Positions 22,926 to 36,159 of a stretch of 64,000 nucleotides of DNA are shown piece after piece. The stretch is taken from contig JH720301.1 in the NCBI GenBank assembly GCA_000231825.2, positions 434,001 to 498,000 on the forward strand, read 5' to 3'. This DNA is from Tetrahymena elliotti 4EA (Eukaryota > Ciliophora > Oligohymenophorea > Hymenostomatida > Tetrahymenidae). The translations under genes were made by a program, and so were the position numbers. Position 1 is the stretch's first letter, and each line of letters starts with the position of its first letter. The notes beneath the pieces are model-generated. The model saw nothing but the letters and a program-made list of their open reading frames with translations, had not been told where the DNA came from and ran no database searches.

Positions 22926-25407
22926 ATGTTAAGCTATTAAGAAGAAACAGAAAGAACTCTTTTAGGATCAAGGGGATCAACTAAAAGAAATAAAACCTAG
23001 ATCCCTACAGTATAGGTAAAATATTATGGAAAATTGTATTCTATATGCTGTGATAGTCCTTCAACTTAGTAATCTATTGCAGAAGCAGGTTATAGTAAAA
23101 GCTACTTCAAAGATTTGTATAATATTTTAAGTAACATTTTGAAATCTAAATTTAAATTTTTTTTACCTTGAAATAGAGTTAAACAAATAGAAAAGACTAA
23201 GGAAAGTTAACTGGCAGATAATATAAAGAATTTAAGAGTTGAATATTACCATAAAAGATTAGCAAGTAAATTAGATTAATTTTTTTGACATAAAAAGTTT
23301 TTAATATTATTATAATAATAATTAGATGCCATAAATATAGTTAATGAAAGAAGAAAAGAAATCAAGAGTAAAAAAATTATTTTTTGTTACTAATTGTTAA
23401 AGAATTTGTTAAATTTTCTAAAATCTAGATGAAAAAAAATAAATTATAAACTCCACAGTGAAACAAGATACAGAAAGGAAAGGAAAGAATAAATAAGATA
23501 CTATTGAAGACTCTGAAATAGATTCTGTTTATAATTATTAAAAAAAGGATAAAAATACTCCAAGAAAAAATGGTTTAAATGAATTTATAATAAGCAGAAG
23601 AGCTAATTCTGTTAATAATTCAAGACAAGATACTTAATCTGAGACTTAAAACGATTTTATTACTTCTCCTGATACCAAAATAGTTTAAAATATATAGAAA
23701 AAATAAAATATGGAATCTATAAGTCCGATTAAATAGAAGTAATAAATAATTTTTTCAATTATCTTTAAATTTATTTTTTTATAACTTCCAATAATTATTA
23801 AGGTACAGAAATCAAAATAATGATAGTGAAATCAATTTTAAAAGGGTTATATAATATCTAAAGTCAAACCATTAAAACCCTGATATTTCTCCTCCATAAA
23901 ATATTCTAAAATCAAGTGATGATAGTCCTTAATTTGCCAAGGAAATATAAAAATATAATAAGAAAAAGTAATTAGAGTAATTCAAAGCTTTTTAAGAGTT
24001 GAGTGTAGTCCTCAAAGAGATATAAAAGAATGATAAAGAAAAAGAAAGGTTATAAAAGAAGATTATGAAGGAAATGAAAGAAGACTAAGAAGATTAATAT
24101 TAAATGGAGAAAAAGAGAAGGAAATGGAGGGATGAATTAGAAGCCAAAAAAGAAAAGGAGGCTGAATATGAAGAGTAAAGGAAAAATTAATTGAACGGTT
24201 TTAAATATAAAATGGAACAACTAAAGTAAAAGCATGAGTAGGAAAAAGATATCTTAATGTAGAAAAAAGAATAAAAAGAAAGATCATAAACAGAGATAAA
24301 ATATAAAACATTTATTTAGATACATGACAATAGAGAATAGGAGAATTTTAAAAGGACAATGTTGCAAACAGATTTAGATTCAAAAAGTAAAATATTTAAT
24401 TTTATATTATTTATCTTGAATCAATATTCTTTTGAATAAAAGTGTATTCTAGTGAGTAAATGTATAATCATTAGATAAATTAGAAAAAGGAGTAATTGAG
24501 GGAAAAATTCAGGCAAGATAAAGAGATTTATGATAATTATAAAAAGATTGAGGAGGATAAAGTAAATAAAAATTTAAGGAATTTCTTAGATAAGTTAGAG
24601 AGCAATAAAATGGTAGCTATTAAACATATTCAAGATGTAATGGAAAAAGATAAAAAGAAAAAAGAACATTTAAGTGAACTAAATGAACTTCGTACAAATA
24701 ATATTCTGTAATTGTAAACTTAAAAGGAAGAATAGATGACTCAAAGAGAATAAAAATTGTAGTAATACAATAAATATCTATAAAACAAAAAAGTAATTCA
24801 AAGAATTTTTATGAAAAATACCTCAATATATTCTGAATATTTTTAAGAAATAAGATGAAGAAGAATTAGCAGAGAAAAGAGAGAGAGCTATTCTAAAGTA
24901 AATGGAGATTAAAGACAATGAAGAAATACAAAGAAGGAAAAAAGAATATGAATTTGATTAGTATTTTTAAAGAGACCATGAGAAGAAGGAGAAGTTTTAA
25001 TAAGAATAAGAGAAATAAAGAATCTTAGATTTAGCAAGAAAGTAAGTCTATGAATTTAAATTTAATATTATGGCAATAAATAATTTGTTATAATATTTAG
25101 GGAGAACAATATTCATCAATCTATAGAAACTGAAAGAATTTAGAGAAATATGGGTTATATTACTTAAAAGATATTAAATAAGAACAGTAAATTTACTGAG
25201 CTTAATAAAACTGTAGATATTTTAAAAACAACTATTGATGAGAAGAAAGTTGATTATTCTATCTTTAAATTGTAGAAACCAAAGAAAGAATAATCTTTAG
25301 AAAATAGATCTTAAACTTCATTTAGACCAAGAGAAAGCAAGACTCATTTTGGTAGAAAGGAAAGTGAAGTTTAAAGCCCTTATAAAAGGAAATAGGTAGT
25401 ATTTTGA
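22926..25407 (+). CDS. long coiled-coil protein, function unknown
   Basis: Eight exons, 692 residues: 22926-23130, 23179-23265, 23326-23367, 23429-23738, 23803-24386, 24443-24792, 24848-25041 and 25101-25407. Seven introns of 48-64 nt all begin GTAA and end AG, and all phases sum correctly to a terminal TGA. The N-terminal 100 residues include a plausible small fold (VKYYGKLYSICCDSPSTQ). Residues of about 105-215 are polar and disordered. Residues of about 225-600 form an almost continuous Glu/Lys/Gln/Arg-rich coiled coil (for example KKIMKEMKEDQEDQYQMEKK). The tail is basic with a Ser-rich segment. Such proteins in ciliates are often basal-body or cytoskeletal components, but that is inference; I do not recognise the family. 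The first acceptor is the AG at 23177-23178, chosen over one 2 nt upstream because only it keeps the frame. Confidence 0.85.
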
Positions 25408-25963
25408 ATAGAAAATTAAAAAAAAGTAAAATAATTTAGTATAATAATTAATAAAAAATGAATGGAAAAAATGGGAAATATAAATTGTAATTTAAAAATT
25501 ATAAAAGTAGAACATTGACAAAGAATTTATTTTATTTTGTTGTAATTTTGACAGATTTTAAGTTGGCGTATTTTAGCTTAATTGTATACAATCTTATGTT
25601 TTTTATTGATGATTTACGTATTTATCATATTTATTTTTAATCAAAACATATTTTATTTATGTGGCTGGTTGGTTATCTTAGTTTAATTAATTTATGATAA
25701 AATTGATATATACTGATAAATATTCTTTTCATAAATATAAATAATACTAGAAACAAGCAACTTATCTGCAATTTATCTTTCTTTTTATATTGATCGTTTC
25801 TTTAATGAAATTATCTGGTATCTTTTCATAAAATGGAAAGGATGTTAAGTTAAGTGGATTTTAAGATCACTTAAAAGTCTCATAGGTAATTGTTAGCAAA
25901 CCAAAATCACCCTTATCAGCCCAGCAGACATCTCTGATATAAAATTTTAGTTTTGTTTAAAAT
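25408..25963. other. AT-rich spacer
   Basis: 3' flank of the coiled-coil gene and promoter of the next plus-strand gene. A slightly GC-richer patch at 25850-25940 just before the start may be 5' untranslated sequence. Nothing else seen. Confidence 0.55.
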
Positions 25964-28426
25964 ATGAGTGACAAAAAGAGTATAGACAATTTTAATCATA
26001 GGAAAAATAATAATAGTATACTACGTTAAAGACAAAATATGAAAAAGTCTACTTCTCTTTAACTAAAATTATAGACAGGAAGTTATCTTTTCTTGCCAGA
26101 ATAAGCTTTTGATTTGTAATCAGCAAAAATACCTTAAACAACTAGAAATTTTCATAGTTAAGATTTAAATTTATTTAATTCCACTGTTCAGTCATCAATT
26201 ACTGCTACTAACAATAATAACATAAACAACTATGCATTTTATAAATATGATCCTAATTTACCTCTTCAGTAAGTATCAAACCCTATTTAGTCACCTAACA
26301 ATAATTAATAAGGCTTTTTTTAATAAAAGCCTTCCAACTAAAAAAATGACAACAATTTTTTGAATAATTTACTTGAAAAAGAAAAAAGTCCTACTTACAA
26401 AAGAAATAGAAATTTAAGCGATTTTACTAGCAGCTCTAATTAGAAATAACCAAGTTCAATAAAGCTAAGATCTAAACACTTCTAGCAATCACTAGATAAG
26501 TAAGAACATTAAAATGGATAGCAAAATTTGGAGATCATAAATCAATTAACTCCTATAAAATAGAACAAATTTTTAATCAAGAAGGAAACATCATAAATCA
26601 ATCATAAAATTCTTAGTGACTTAAAAGAGTAGGTTTAAAACTAAGGATAGATATTACCTTAAAATAACTTTAGTACATTAAGCCAAACTAAATATCCTCT
26701 TCGTTCAAATTATATAATTAAGTAGAAAAATGGTTAAACCTTGACAAAATCTCAAAGTTACTAGATTTAATAATTAACTTCTACATTCTAGCCTATGAAT
26801 TAAAAAAAATTAACAAAAGGTGAATTTGTTACTCTTTTTTCGAAGAAAATGCAGTAAATTAATGTTTAATAACCAAAATCAATAATAAAATTAAATAATG
26901 GGTCAAATTAGCAGGAATAAAATCAAGTAAATTTAAACAATAACTTTGATACCAAATAAATTAATCTCTAAAAAAGAAATAACAGTTAAAAGTAGTTTGA
27001 TAATAGAGAAAAAAATAATATTCAGCCTATAGCATAAAGAGAGGAGTTTAAATTTGACTAAAAACCTGAATAAATTTCATTTTTCACTCGAAAGAGAGCA
27101 CTCAGCAATTTAGGAATTCAAGTAACTTAAAAATAAGAAAAAGATGTCTAAACTGATTTATAAGATTTTAATTTTTAAGCACAGCATCCTTATGCAAGCA
27201 TAGTTTACAAAAAAGTAGAGTAGAACCCAATCATTAATGTAATTTAAGCATAATAAGATGAACTCTCTAAAGATTCAAATGATAAGCCTAATTTATAAGT
27301 CGTAGGTGTAGAAAATATTAATTTTCAATAACTTTAATGTAACTCAAAAGAGCAGATTCCTTATTAATATTTGAATGATTGTCGTATTAAGATGACTGAT
27401 GTAAAAATATAAAAAATGCTAAGTATACCTCATTCATAAGATTTAAATTAAATTTAACAAAACCACATAGATAGTGATGAGGCTAGCAAAATGGGTATGC
27501 TTAAAAGCTCTATTAATTTTTATAATTTGTAAAACTCAAATATAATAAGTAAATCCAATGTCAGAAATAATAAGTTTTAAAATTACGAAAATGATAATTA
27601 ACAGAAAGAAGACAGCAATATTCCTAGAAATAATGAACTTTATTTGATATCGAAGTACACTAATTCTAATAAAGATTCTCCTCACTACTTTCATTAAATG
27701 TCTAAAATCAGCTACTCAAATAGCTAATAAAACTTAAATAAAGATGAAAAACTCAACAAAACAAATTTAAATAACTCAATATACAAACCTTAATTATCTC
27801 ACAAATAAATAGTAATCACTTAATAGGCCTAACTAGATAATGATAAAGGAAAAAACAAACAGTATTTATAATCAATAAATGACTTAAATTAAAATAATAC
27901 TTAATAGGAATAATAATAAAAACCAAACTCATAAATATTTAAGGATATTAACGTATTTTACAAACAATTTAAATTTTCTAGTATATATGAAAATTATAGC
28001 TAAAATACTTAATTATTGCAAACCCCCAAAAATAACTTAAAAAATAGCATGATTAATTAGGATTCATCATCTGATTCCATTTAAAATATTTACCTTTAGA
28101 AATTTGATGGTTATCGAATGCAGTCTCATTATCAATTATACTAAAATTAAACACAAACTAAAAAGAGAGGCAGCTCATTTTTTACTAAAACCAGCTAAGA
28201 TATCTACTAAGTTAAAGCTCCTAAATAAATTCAAAATGAAGGTAAAATTAAAGAGAGTAGCTTAACTCTAAAAAACGAACCTCCAGCTCTAAAAAAAAAG
28301 AAGAGTCAATAAAATCAAAGTGCTTCAAAGCAAGTAGATAAAGCACTAGAAGAAAAAGACGTATTTAATGAATCTGTTTAACCTTGGTCAAGAAAAGATT
28401 CAGAGTTAGATATCAGCATTTTTTGA
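25964..28426 (+). CDS. Asn/Gln/Ser-rich disordered protein, function unknown
   Basis: An 820-residue single uninterrupted exon from ATG to TGA, with well over a hundred TAA/TAG codons read as Gln. Composition is dominated by Asn, Gln, Ser, Lys and Asp, with scattered short hydrophobic-basic clusters, no coiled coil of length, no cysteine pattern and no membrane segment. Short basic motifs (KKKKSQ near the C-terminus) could be nuclear localisation signals. It ends with the acidic DSELDISIF. I see no catalytic domain. The lack of introns contrasts with the eight-exon gene just upstream. It converges with the next minus-strand gene, 520 bp away. Likely a scaffold or regulatory protein; the function cannot be inferred. 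Confidence 0.8.
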
Positions 28427-28948
28427 AAAACTAAAAAGTAAAAATCAAATTTAACACAAATTAAGCAAACACATTTAAAATATTTTTAAATACAGTAAAT
28501 CAAAATATTAATTATATTATCTAGTTTATATTAGAAATCTTTGTTCTTTCTTTTAACTCATTTCTTTATGATCTTTTTTAATATCTAACTCTTCATAAAA
28601 AAAAAAAAAATTTATCCTTTAAAAAAACCATTGTTAAATCGTATAGTAAAATTTATATTTTAATGAAGATAGTAAATTAATTAAATTAAAATTTAAACCA
28701 TTATTTAATGAAAATGCTTTTAAAACTTTTTAAATCTCAAACAATATTAATTGTAAATACTTCTAAACCTCCACTTAAAGAAACATAAAAATGCAAAGAA
28801 AAAAACTAAAAAACTCGATATATATTTTGGGGTAATTTTTAAGAAAATAATTTATAGTCAATTTTATGAATTAATAATTACAGTAAATATTTTAAAAAAT
28901 TACAATTTTTAATTGTTGATATGTTTAGTTATAATTTTGGATTATTTT
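28427..28948. other. AT-rich spacer between convergent genes
   Basis: Presumed 3' flanks of two converging genes. A/T-rich with homopolymer runs; nothing else seen. Confidence 0.6.
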
Positions 28949-30370
28949 TCATTATTTTTATTATTGTTATTCTTCATCTTTTGGATGTAAATATAGGTGA
29001 TTTTAGTTTTTATTTTCAACTGCATACACATTTACAGATAATTTAGGTATTCTTTATTTGTAGGTGTGATATCGATTTGCCTATTTTTCGTACTAATGAA
29101 TATTTGCTTGCTTTTTGTACTCATCAGTAGATTTAGGGTCTTTAGAAAAACTGCTATTTTGTTAATTTATTGAATTGTTAAATGGACTATTTTATTGTGA
29201 GTAGGTTTAGTAGAAATAAAGTTTCATATCCCTATCTTAGATGGGTATTTTAGAGTAAGAATTTAATTTATCATAAAAATTAGGCCTTGTTACTTGAGCA
29301 TTAAGCTTATTTATATGCTATACTTTAAATAATTATTTTTCTTATGAGTTGTTTTATTCTTCCTTACTGCTCATTTTTGAAGTACCATAGCTACTTGACT
29401 AAACTCTTGTTAGAGATTCATCAAAAGTTTGATTTAAAGACTTATGGATTTTATTTCCAAATTTATAAAACCCATTATTACCAGTTGATGTACCATAAAA
29501 TGGTTTACCACTTTGGTAAGATTTTCTACTTTTTATTTTATTAAAATTTTCTTCATTGTGATATTTATAAATCACAGATGGTAATTCTACAAGAGGATTG
29601 TTAAGCTTCTTGACTTATTTCTCTAAAGAGTGCTCTTATGAGTCATTTAGGAAACTTTCATCTTGCTATTACTACTTAGCAGGTTTTAAGTATCTTTGCA
29701 AAGGCTCGAGAAGTTTTTCTTTGTATTTCTTAGGAATATTTGTAGAATTTTAAACACAATCAATATATTTATCTCTAAAGGGATTTTGAGGATTTTATTC
29801 ATTAATAGACCTCATAATATCTTAAGCAATCGTTTTATTTATCATAACATCATCATAAAGTGTATTAAAAATGGGATTATTCATAATTACATTGTTTTCT
29901 TTTGCTCTTGGCTAACGATTTACCAGATAGAATATTTTTTCATCTGTGTCTTGAATAAATTCAATTTTAGCTGGGCAATAAGGTTAGTTTGCTAATATAA
30001 TATCTTCCACTTTTTGGTTTAATCTTTTATGAGCATTCTCAATTTAAAATGTAGATTATATAACACTTTCAACATCTTATATTCTCACTTTTAAATCTCT
30101 AGGCTCTTTTTCTTTAATTTACAATTTAGACAATCCTAATATGTTTCTATATTTCTCCATATACTCCTATTTAATCCTATACTTTGCAGGGTTTTCTTTT
30201 AAATTTAGATTTAATTCAACCACTCTTTGTGGATTTGATGTACCATTCACATGTGTAATACTGCTTAAACCTTCCTATGTGTTAGAAGATTAAGATCTTA
30301 ATCTAGATTATGATTTCTAAACACTACTACTTCTAAAACTTAATTCACTTTTCAAATTAGAGTATGACAT
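28949..30370 (-). CDS. unrecognised protein, Ser/Gln/Asn-rich with a helical centre
   Basis: Single exon, 473 residues from the ATG at 30370 to TGA. The N-terminus is Ser/Arg-rich (LRSQSSNTQ). A charged helical part follows (KYRIKQEYMEKYRNILGLSK, KVRIQDVESVIQSTFQIENAHKRL), then a middle with regular hydrophobics (PAKIEFIQDTDEKIFYLVN, IDCVQNSTNIPKKYKEKLL). The C-terminal 200 residues are polar and end in poly-Gln. No known domain is recognised. Start uncertain: the frame stays open upstream without TGA to another ATG at 30550, which would add 60 residues including the coding-like segment IYKIGRGDQIQSIKAKKG. The longer form may well be the real one. The S49 peptidase gene lies just upstream on the same strand. 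Confidence 0.75.
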
Positions 30371-30838
30371 ACCTTTTTTTGCTTTTATAGATTGTATTTA
30401 GTCTCCTCTTCCAATTTTATAAATTTATTAGAGCTTATATTATATTTATTAGATTTACTAACTGATGAAATTATTATTTATTTTGAATGGTTCTTTTTTA
30501 ATCTTTTGTCTAATGTAATATTCCACAAAATAAAAATATTTATTTAACATGAAAATAAGTGTCTCTTATTCATTTTAGTATCTAAATATAAATTTTAATA
30601 TCTTGCAAGAAGAATATGAATGAATGAATTTATTAATTTATTCTTCTTCAAATTAATAAATAAAATATTTTCAAATCAAATTCAAAAAAATAAAAATGCC
30701 TAAATTAGATGAAGTTTTTGTTAAAATTAGAAAGGGTGCAAAACAATAAAAAATATTAGATAAACAAGATATATTTTCACAATTTTAATAAATTTTTATT
30801 GAGAATATTCTAAGTCTATTTAATCTAATATAATTTAA
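30371..30838. other. spacer or 5' extension
   Basis: Up to 30550 this may be coding (in-frame extension of the gene to the left). The remaining 290 bp are A/T-rich and hold the promoter of that gene and the 3' flank of the peptidase gene. Confidence 0.5.
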
Positions 30839-32121
30839 TCATTTTTGGTAAATTGCTTAGAATATGTTATATAACTTAGCATATTCGAAGATCTTTCCTG
30901 TAAGAGAAAGTTTTGAGGGAAAAACAACTTCTGCTTTTGGGAATTCTTCTTTCATAACATCTTGAACTCTTCCAATAGAATCAATTAAACTATTTACAAA
31001 AAATAAATTTGATTATTTGAAAATTCAATTTTATTTAAATACCCATATTCAAGAGCTTATTTTCCATTGAATACATCACCATTATACAATAAATCTCTTC
31101 TCTTTTCTTACGGAACCTATTTTTATTTAAAATCACCTATTTAACTATTTTTATTGTTTTTCATAATACTTTAATCTTTGATCCTCTTTATTCTTCAATT
31201 AAATCTATAAATTTTTAGTGTTGGTTTTTCAATAAGTTTTCATATACAGGTCTTAACTCTTCAGATACTTCATTAAAAATAGATTAATTTGAAACAGAAG
31301 CACTTTTAAATAAATGTATTAAGTTAAATATATATATTTTCAAAGATATTATTAATAAAGATTTATCTGGAATATTTGTCAGCTTTAAAACAGTAATTGC
31401 TAGAAACAAACGATAGCAGTTGCATCTTTCAATTATTTTTTTTAAAAATTTCAAATATTAAACTAGAATTATTACGGATTTGTTGTTAATGATCTAATTT
31501 CTACACCTTGATTTTAAATAAGGTCTTTTACACTCATAAAGCCTGAAATACATCCAACAGATCCAACTTATGAATACTAATCAGCAAATACTTTATCTCC
31601 TGAAATAAGAACTTAAAATCCAGCACTTGCAGCTAAATCTTCAGCAAAAGTGTATACAGTTAAGTGATGATCATGAGCAAAGTTATGAATTAAATCGATG
31701 ATTTTTTTGCTTTAAGTGGCCGATCCACCTTTTTATTTTAAAAGTAAATTAATATCATAAAACTAACATGTTTTTATTTAGAAAATCTGCAGAAATAATT
31801 TTATTTTATAAATGATATCATTTTATAATTACCAGGACTGTTAATAACAACTGCTAATGCCTTTGCAGTGGATATCCTAATTTCCTTGAGATTTTTTTCT
31901 AATTCAATAATGCTTTATTATACGCAAATTTTATATTAGATTTTTTCAATTACTAATCATTCAAAAAGAAGAATGCTAATTTATTGAACAAAGTTAAACT
32001 ATTGAAATACTCAATCTAAAGCAAATTAATGAATATCCATATACCTTTTTTCAGTAATTTATCCATTAATGGGGACTACTGGAACAGTAGGCTTTAAAAA
32101 TAACTAGGCTATTTTCTTCAT
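30839..32121 (-). CDS. S49-family serine peptidase (SppA/protease IV-like)
   Basis: Six exons: 32045-32121, 31833-31912, 31476-31728, 31170-31302, 31043-31116 and 30839-30989. Introns are 132, 104, 173, 53 and 53 nt; phases sum to 255 residues. Family features in order: PTVPVVPINGQI at the start of the fold, ALAVVINSPGGSAT at about 43-57, TFAEDLAASAGF with the nucleophile Ser87, VGSVGCISGFMSVKDLI after it, and the late motif LLYNGDVFNGKQALEYGLID, all as in SppA/SohB. S49 enzymes use a Ser/Lys dyad to degrade cleaved signal peptides and membrane-associated peptides. The Lys expected after the GCISG segment falls at intron 3; a shorter intron (acceptor at about 31426) would keep an FKSASV segment with a candidate Lys. 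The N-terminus MKKIAQLFLKP is basic and could target mitochondria. A single-domain length, like Bacillus-type SppA and unlike the double-length E. coli enzyme. Confidence 0.88.
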
Positions 32122-33568
32122 TTAAGCTTAAATTCTTATTACAATATTATTTGATAAACAAAATTGAAGATTGTTTTCTTATAAATATATTTATTGCTAA
32201 TTAAAATCAAAAAGATATTATTTATCTGTTCAATCATATTAACATGATGAATTACCTTTTATCCAATTTTTGTGAATTAAATAAAAGATACTTATTATCC
32301 AATTTAAAACGATATAACAAATAAATTTCAAAAAAAACAATCATAGAATATTTTTTAAATAAACAACAATATAAAATCAATTTCATTCTAAAAATTTTAG
32401 TTTTTTAAATTCGATTTTTTTTTCAAAATAGATAAAATATTTTATTTTTAATTTACATAAAATTCAATTCTTTTTTATATTTTATCTATGGAAATTTAAT
32501 ATTTAAATAAGCAGATCTTATTTGATTATTCTTTAAGATGCTAGATTTGAATTATCAAAAATTAGATACTATTATTAATCTGATATTTTTTTATAACCTT
32601 TGATCATTAAATTAAAGCAGAAAAATTTACTTTTGAAATATGCATATTTTTTTAGAAAATTAACAAAATAATTTTAATAAATCTTGATGCAATTTTTTGA
32701 AGTAACACAAAACTAATTGATAGATATCAAATATACTTTTATATTTATCATCAAATTTTTTAAATAATTATTGCAACATAATATTTAATAATTTGAAATA
32801 GTTTATTTGATTATTCTATAAAAATGAAAGATATTTTTCATGTTCTATAAAATTTTATTACAAATTTATTGTTTTTTAAATCTTTTTTGGGAATGTGAAG
32901 TTAACACTAAAATTTTGAAAATCTTTTTTTGTTAACTTTAGTTTTGTTAGAAATTTAAGATAAATAATTTTAATTAATATCAATCTCAATTGATTAAAAT
33001 AAAAAACATTTTTAAAAACAGAATCAAATATTTTCTAAATTTAAACCACTATTTATTTTTTTCTAATGCTTTTTTTATTTTTTGAAAAAACACATTTTTA
33101 AATAATAAATCTAAAAAAAATGTTGAAAAGAAAGAAAAAATAAAATATTCATTCATTAATTTGGTTTAATTAATAAAAATATTTAACTTACTTTGCATTT
33201 ATTTTTTCAGAAATTAAATATTAATCGCAAGCTTATTTTTTCCTTATTTTCTTATTTTGAAGTGATTTTAAATATTGAAAGTTTATTTTTAATAGAAAAA
33301 AATATTGCCTATTTAACTTAAATACTTAGAGATAGATATACGAATAGATTATGACAAAACTTTTTATATAAAACCACAGATATATTCTGCTTATGATACT
33401 TTAACACAAATATAATATTGTTATAGTATTCTTAGCCATAAATTAAATTGATCGTAAAATTGTATTTCAATAAAAATTTGTCAACCTATTAAAATTAATT
33501 AATTATTTCAATTATTGGTTTTAGTCAAACAAAGATTAAAAAAATATTTGGAATTAAGATAATAAAAT
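32122..33568. promoter_or_regulatory. intergenic region between divergent genes
   Basis: 1.45 kb of very AT-rich sequence upstream of both the peptidase gene (-) and the next plus-strand gene. No open frame with coding character and no recognisable motif was seen. Confidence 0.5.
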
Positions 33569-35448
33569 ATGCAAAACTATTAACCAACATAACAAATAGA
33601 CAATTTTGATATTAATTAATTGGATAATGTAAACTAAAAGCATAATACCAAGAAAAGATCCAAGAGAAAATATAGCAAAAAGAAGAGAAATATGCAAAAA
33701 TAGAGGATGGAGTAATTATCTACTGTATATCGTATGAATAATTAATATACTTAATCTTCATAAATATCCAATAGGGCTTCAAAGAATATTATAAGCTAAT
33801 CACCTAGAATTAATAGCTGCTAACCTTAATAAAAATGTAATAAAATGAGTTATAATTCTTCTCCTTTACATTAAAATTAATCTTAGTAAGAAATATCGAG
33901 TTTGTACAATACATGTGTAGTATAATAGGTTTCAGATTTATTTTAATAAAATTAATATTTAAGTAATAGCTTTAGAAATTTTAAAATGCCATAAACTATG
34001 AAAAAGTAGATAGAATAATAAAAGCAAAAATTAATTTTAGAAAGATAAATTTAAAATGAAAGTGGTTTATTACATAACTAGTATAACGAATAATTAAATG
34101 GATAATAATTTAAAAAAATGTATGCTCATATATAGCTTGTTGCTTCTAATACTCCTTCAACTTCTTCTGATTTAAATAATAAAGAAGATGGTTCAGAAAA
34201 ATTATAATAATCACCTCAGTCGTTTCGACACATTAAAGAAGGAGATTAAAATAATAAAAATTTGATCAATTTGTATACAACTGATTCTATTTAAGGGAGT
34301 GAAACAAATAGAAAAATAACAAATAATTAAACTAATATTTATAACACTACCATTAATAAAAGAAGATCTTAGTCTCTTAATTAGACTGGATCTAATCACA
34401 GTAAAATTCTTTATAGTAGAACTCTTTAAGCTAACTAAAACAGCTAAAACTCAATAAATGAATAAATTTATGGCCTTCCAAAATCATCTGAAATCATTCC
34501 ATCAAGTAATAATCATTAATACAATCATTGGGAAGAGTAATTTATAGGAGCAGTCTAAGATGATAGTAGAGATAGCAACAGATAAATAACAAATGAAAGT
34601 TTTAGTTATATGTATAAAAAGGAAGACAATAAAATAAGATAATTAAAGTTTAGTATGGATAATATCTCCTTTTCAAATACAGAAAATTTAGAAAAATTAA
34701 AAAAGAAATTAGTTTTTAAGCCTAGAGAATTTATACCTATAGGTACAAAGTATTCCTTCTAATCTTAAGAATCAAATCATTCTACCTACTTTAAAAGCCT
34801 ATCTCAGACTCCAAAAGTTACAAATTTTAAAGTTAAGCAATTCAATGAAGGTACTAGGGAAACAAGCCCTAATTTATAAAAAAAGATAAGCAGAAGATTC
34901 TTTGATAAATATACAAAGAATTTTAATAATTAGGTAATTACCAATCAATCATAAGATTTTGATTTTTAAAAGATAAAAGAAAAAACAGTGTAAATAAAGA
35001 AATATACATAACAGCTATAGCATTTTCCTTGGAGATTAAGCTAAATAGTACAAGAGAAGGAAAAATAAGAGTAAGAAAGAAAGATGAACAGATTTGAGTT
35101 TGAATCAAATAACTCTTCACATAAGCAACCACCTTAGAAGTAACAATAACAATTAGAAAATAGATTTAATAACTTGATGGTATATTATATTTTTCTATAA
35201 GTATTTAAATTAATAATAATAAAATATTTTAGTAAAATATGGACATGAGAAAGTAAATAGAAGAAATTAATAGGATGATTAATAAACAGAGATTGGTAAG
35301 CTTCTTTCATTTACATTTATATCTTAATCTAATTCCTTTCTTCTAAAATTAAAAAATCTAGGCAGTTCGTAAAGAATCTGATTCCCAAATACAAAAAACA
35401 GTTAGATTTATTAATTAAGATATTTAATAGCCATCAGAATTATTATGA
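33569..35448 (+). CDS. Gln/Asn/Ser-rich protein, function unknown
   Basis: Three exons (33569-35179, 35233-35295, 35362-35448), 586 residues. Introns of 53 and 66 nt lie near the 3' end, and the phases are exact. The N-terminus has a strongly basic cluster (TKKRSKRKYSKKKRNMQKQR), a likely nuclear or nucleolar signal. The body is rich in Gln, Asn and Ser. Near the middle KKKLVFKPREFIPIGTKYSF is the most ordered-looking segment, and a short coiled coil (QIVQEKEKQEQERKMNRFEF) precedes the last introns. The end carries QKTVRFINQDI. No domain is recognised. It resembles, in composition and layout, the neighbouring 820-residue and 473-residue proteins, but I see no clear sequence match between them. 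Confidence 0.8.
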
Positions 35449-35894
35449 ATATATTAGTTTATTGTTTCATATATATCTTTTTTTGTTTTATCAAACTTTT
35501 ACCTAACTTTTTAGCAAAACAAATCTCTATTTTTTGAAAATCTTAAAAATTATTTTATTCTCCAAACAATTTAATGATCAATTTTTGTTTTAATTAAATT
35601 ATAAAGAAATATTTGAAAATCAATTTTATTTTATCGAAAGAAATTTCTTTAAATTGGTTTTAAATTTAAATTTAAAATTTCATTAGTAAAATAAAGATTA
35701 AATTTATGTTTAAAAGCATAAAGAGCTAAATGGTGGATGTATAACTAGTTTAAGTAATATATTTATATTTTATATATTATTTTATTTTTTTATTTATTTA
35801 TTTGTTTCTTTTTTTGTTTGTTGTTTTTTAATTATTTTTCAATTTTTATTTTTTAGTATTTTTTAATTTAATTTATTTTTTTTCTTTATTTTTT

Positions 35895-36037
35895 TTAGAA
35901 GTCTGGGCTTGGGAAAAGGAGGTAGTCTAACTTAATTATACATTAGCTTTGGTTATTAATATGCATATTTGCATGATGATTATTAATGTCTTAAGATAGC
36001 TAGTCTCCAGTTCTGTACCTCGAATCTTCTAATATCA
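35895..36037 (+). ncRNA. candidate structured RNA, about 140 nt
   Basis: Seen: the segment begins gaagtctgggcttggg and ends cgaatcttc. Nested complementary pieces include gaggta/tacctc, ggag/ctcc, tagct/agcta, and a long A/T arm pair around the tip (attaatatgcat with atgattattaat). Flanks are almost pure T/A, so the element stands out sharply. A T-rich stretch follows it. The 5' words loosely resemble the conserved P4 region of RNase P RNA, but I could not find the matching second half and do not claim identity. The strand is arbitrary since inverted repeats read on both. Confidence 0.3.
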
Positions 36038-36159
36038 ATTTTTTATATTTTTTATATTTATTTTATTTTTTTAGATTATATTTTATTTTTCTTTCTTTTT
36101 TTGTGTCTTTATCTTCATTAATCTCTAGAGTCTGTTTTTAAACAATACTTTTTATATAT

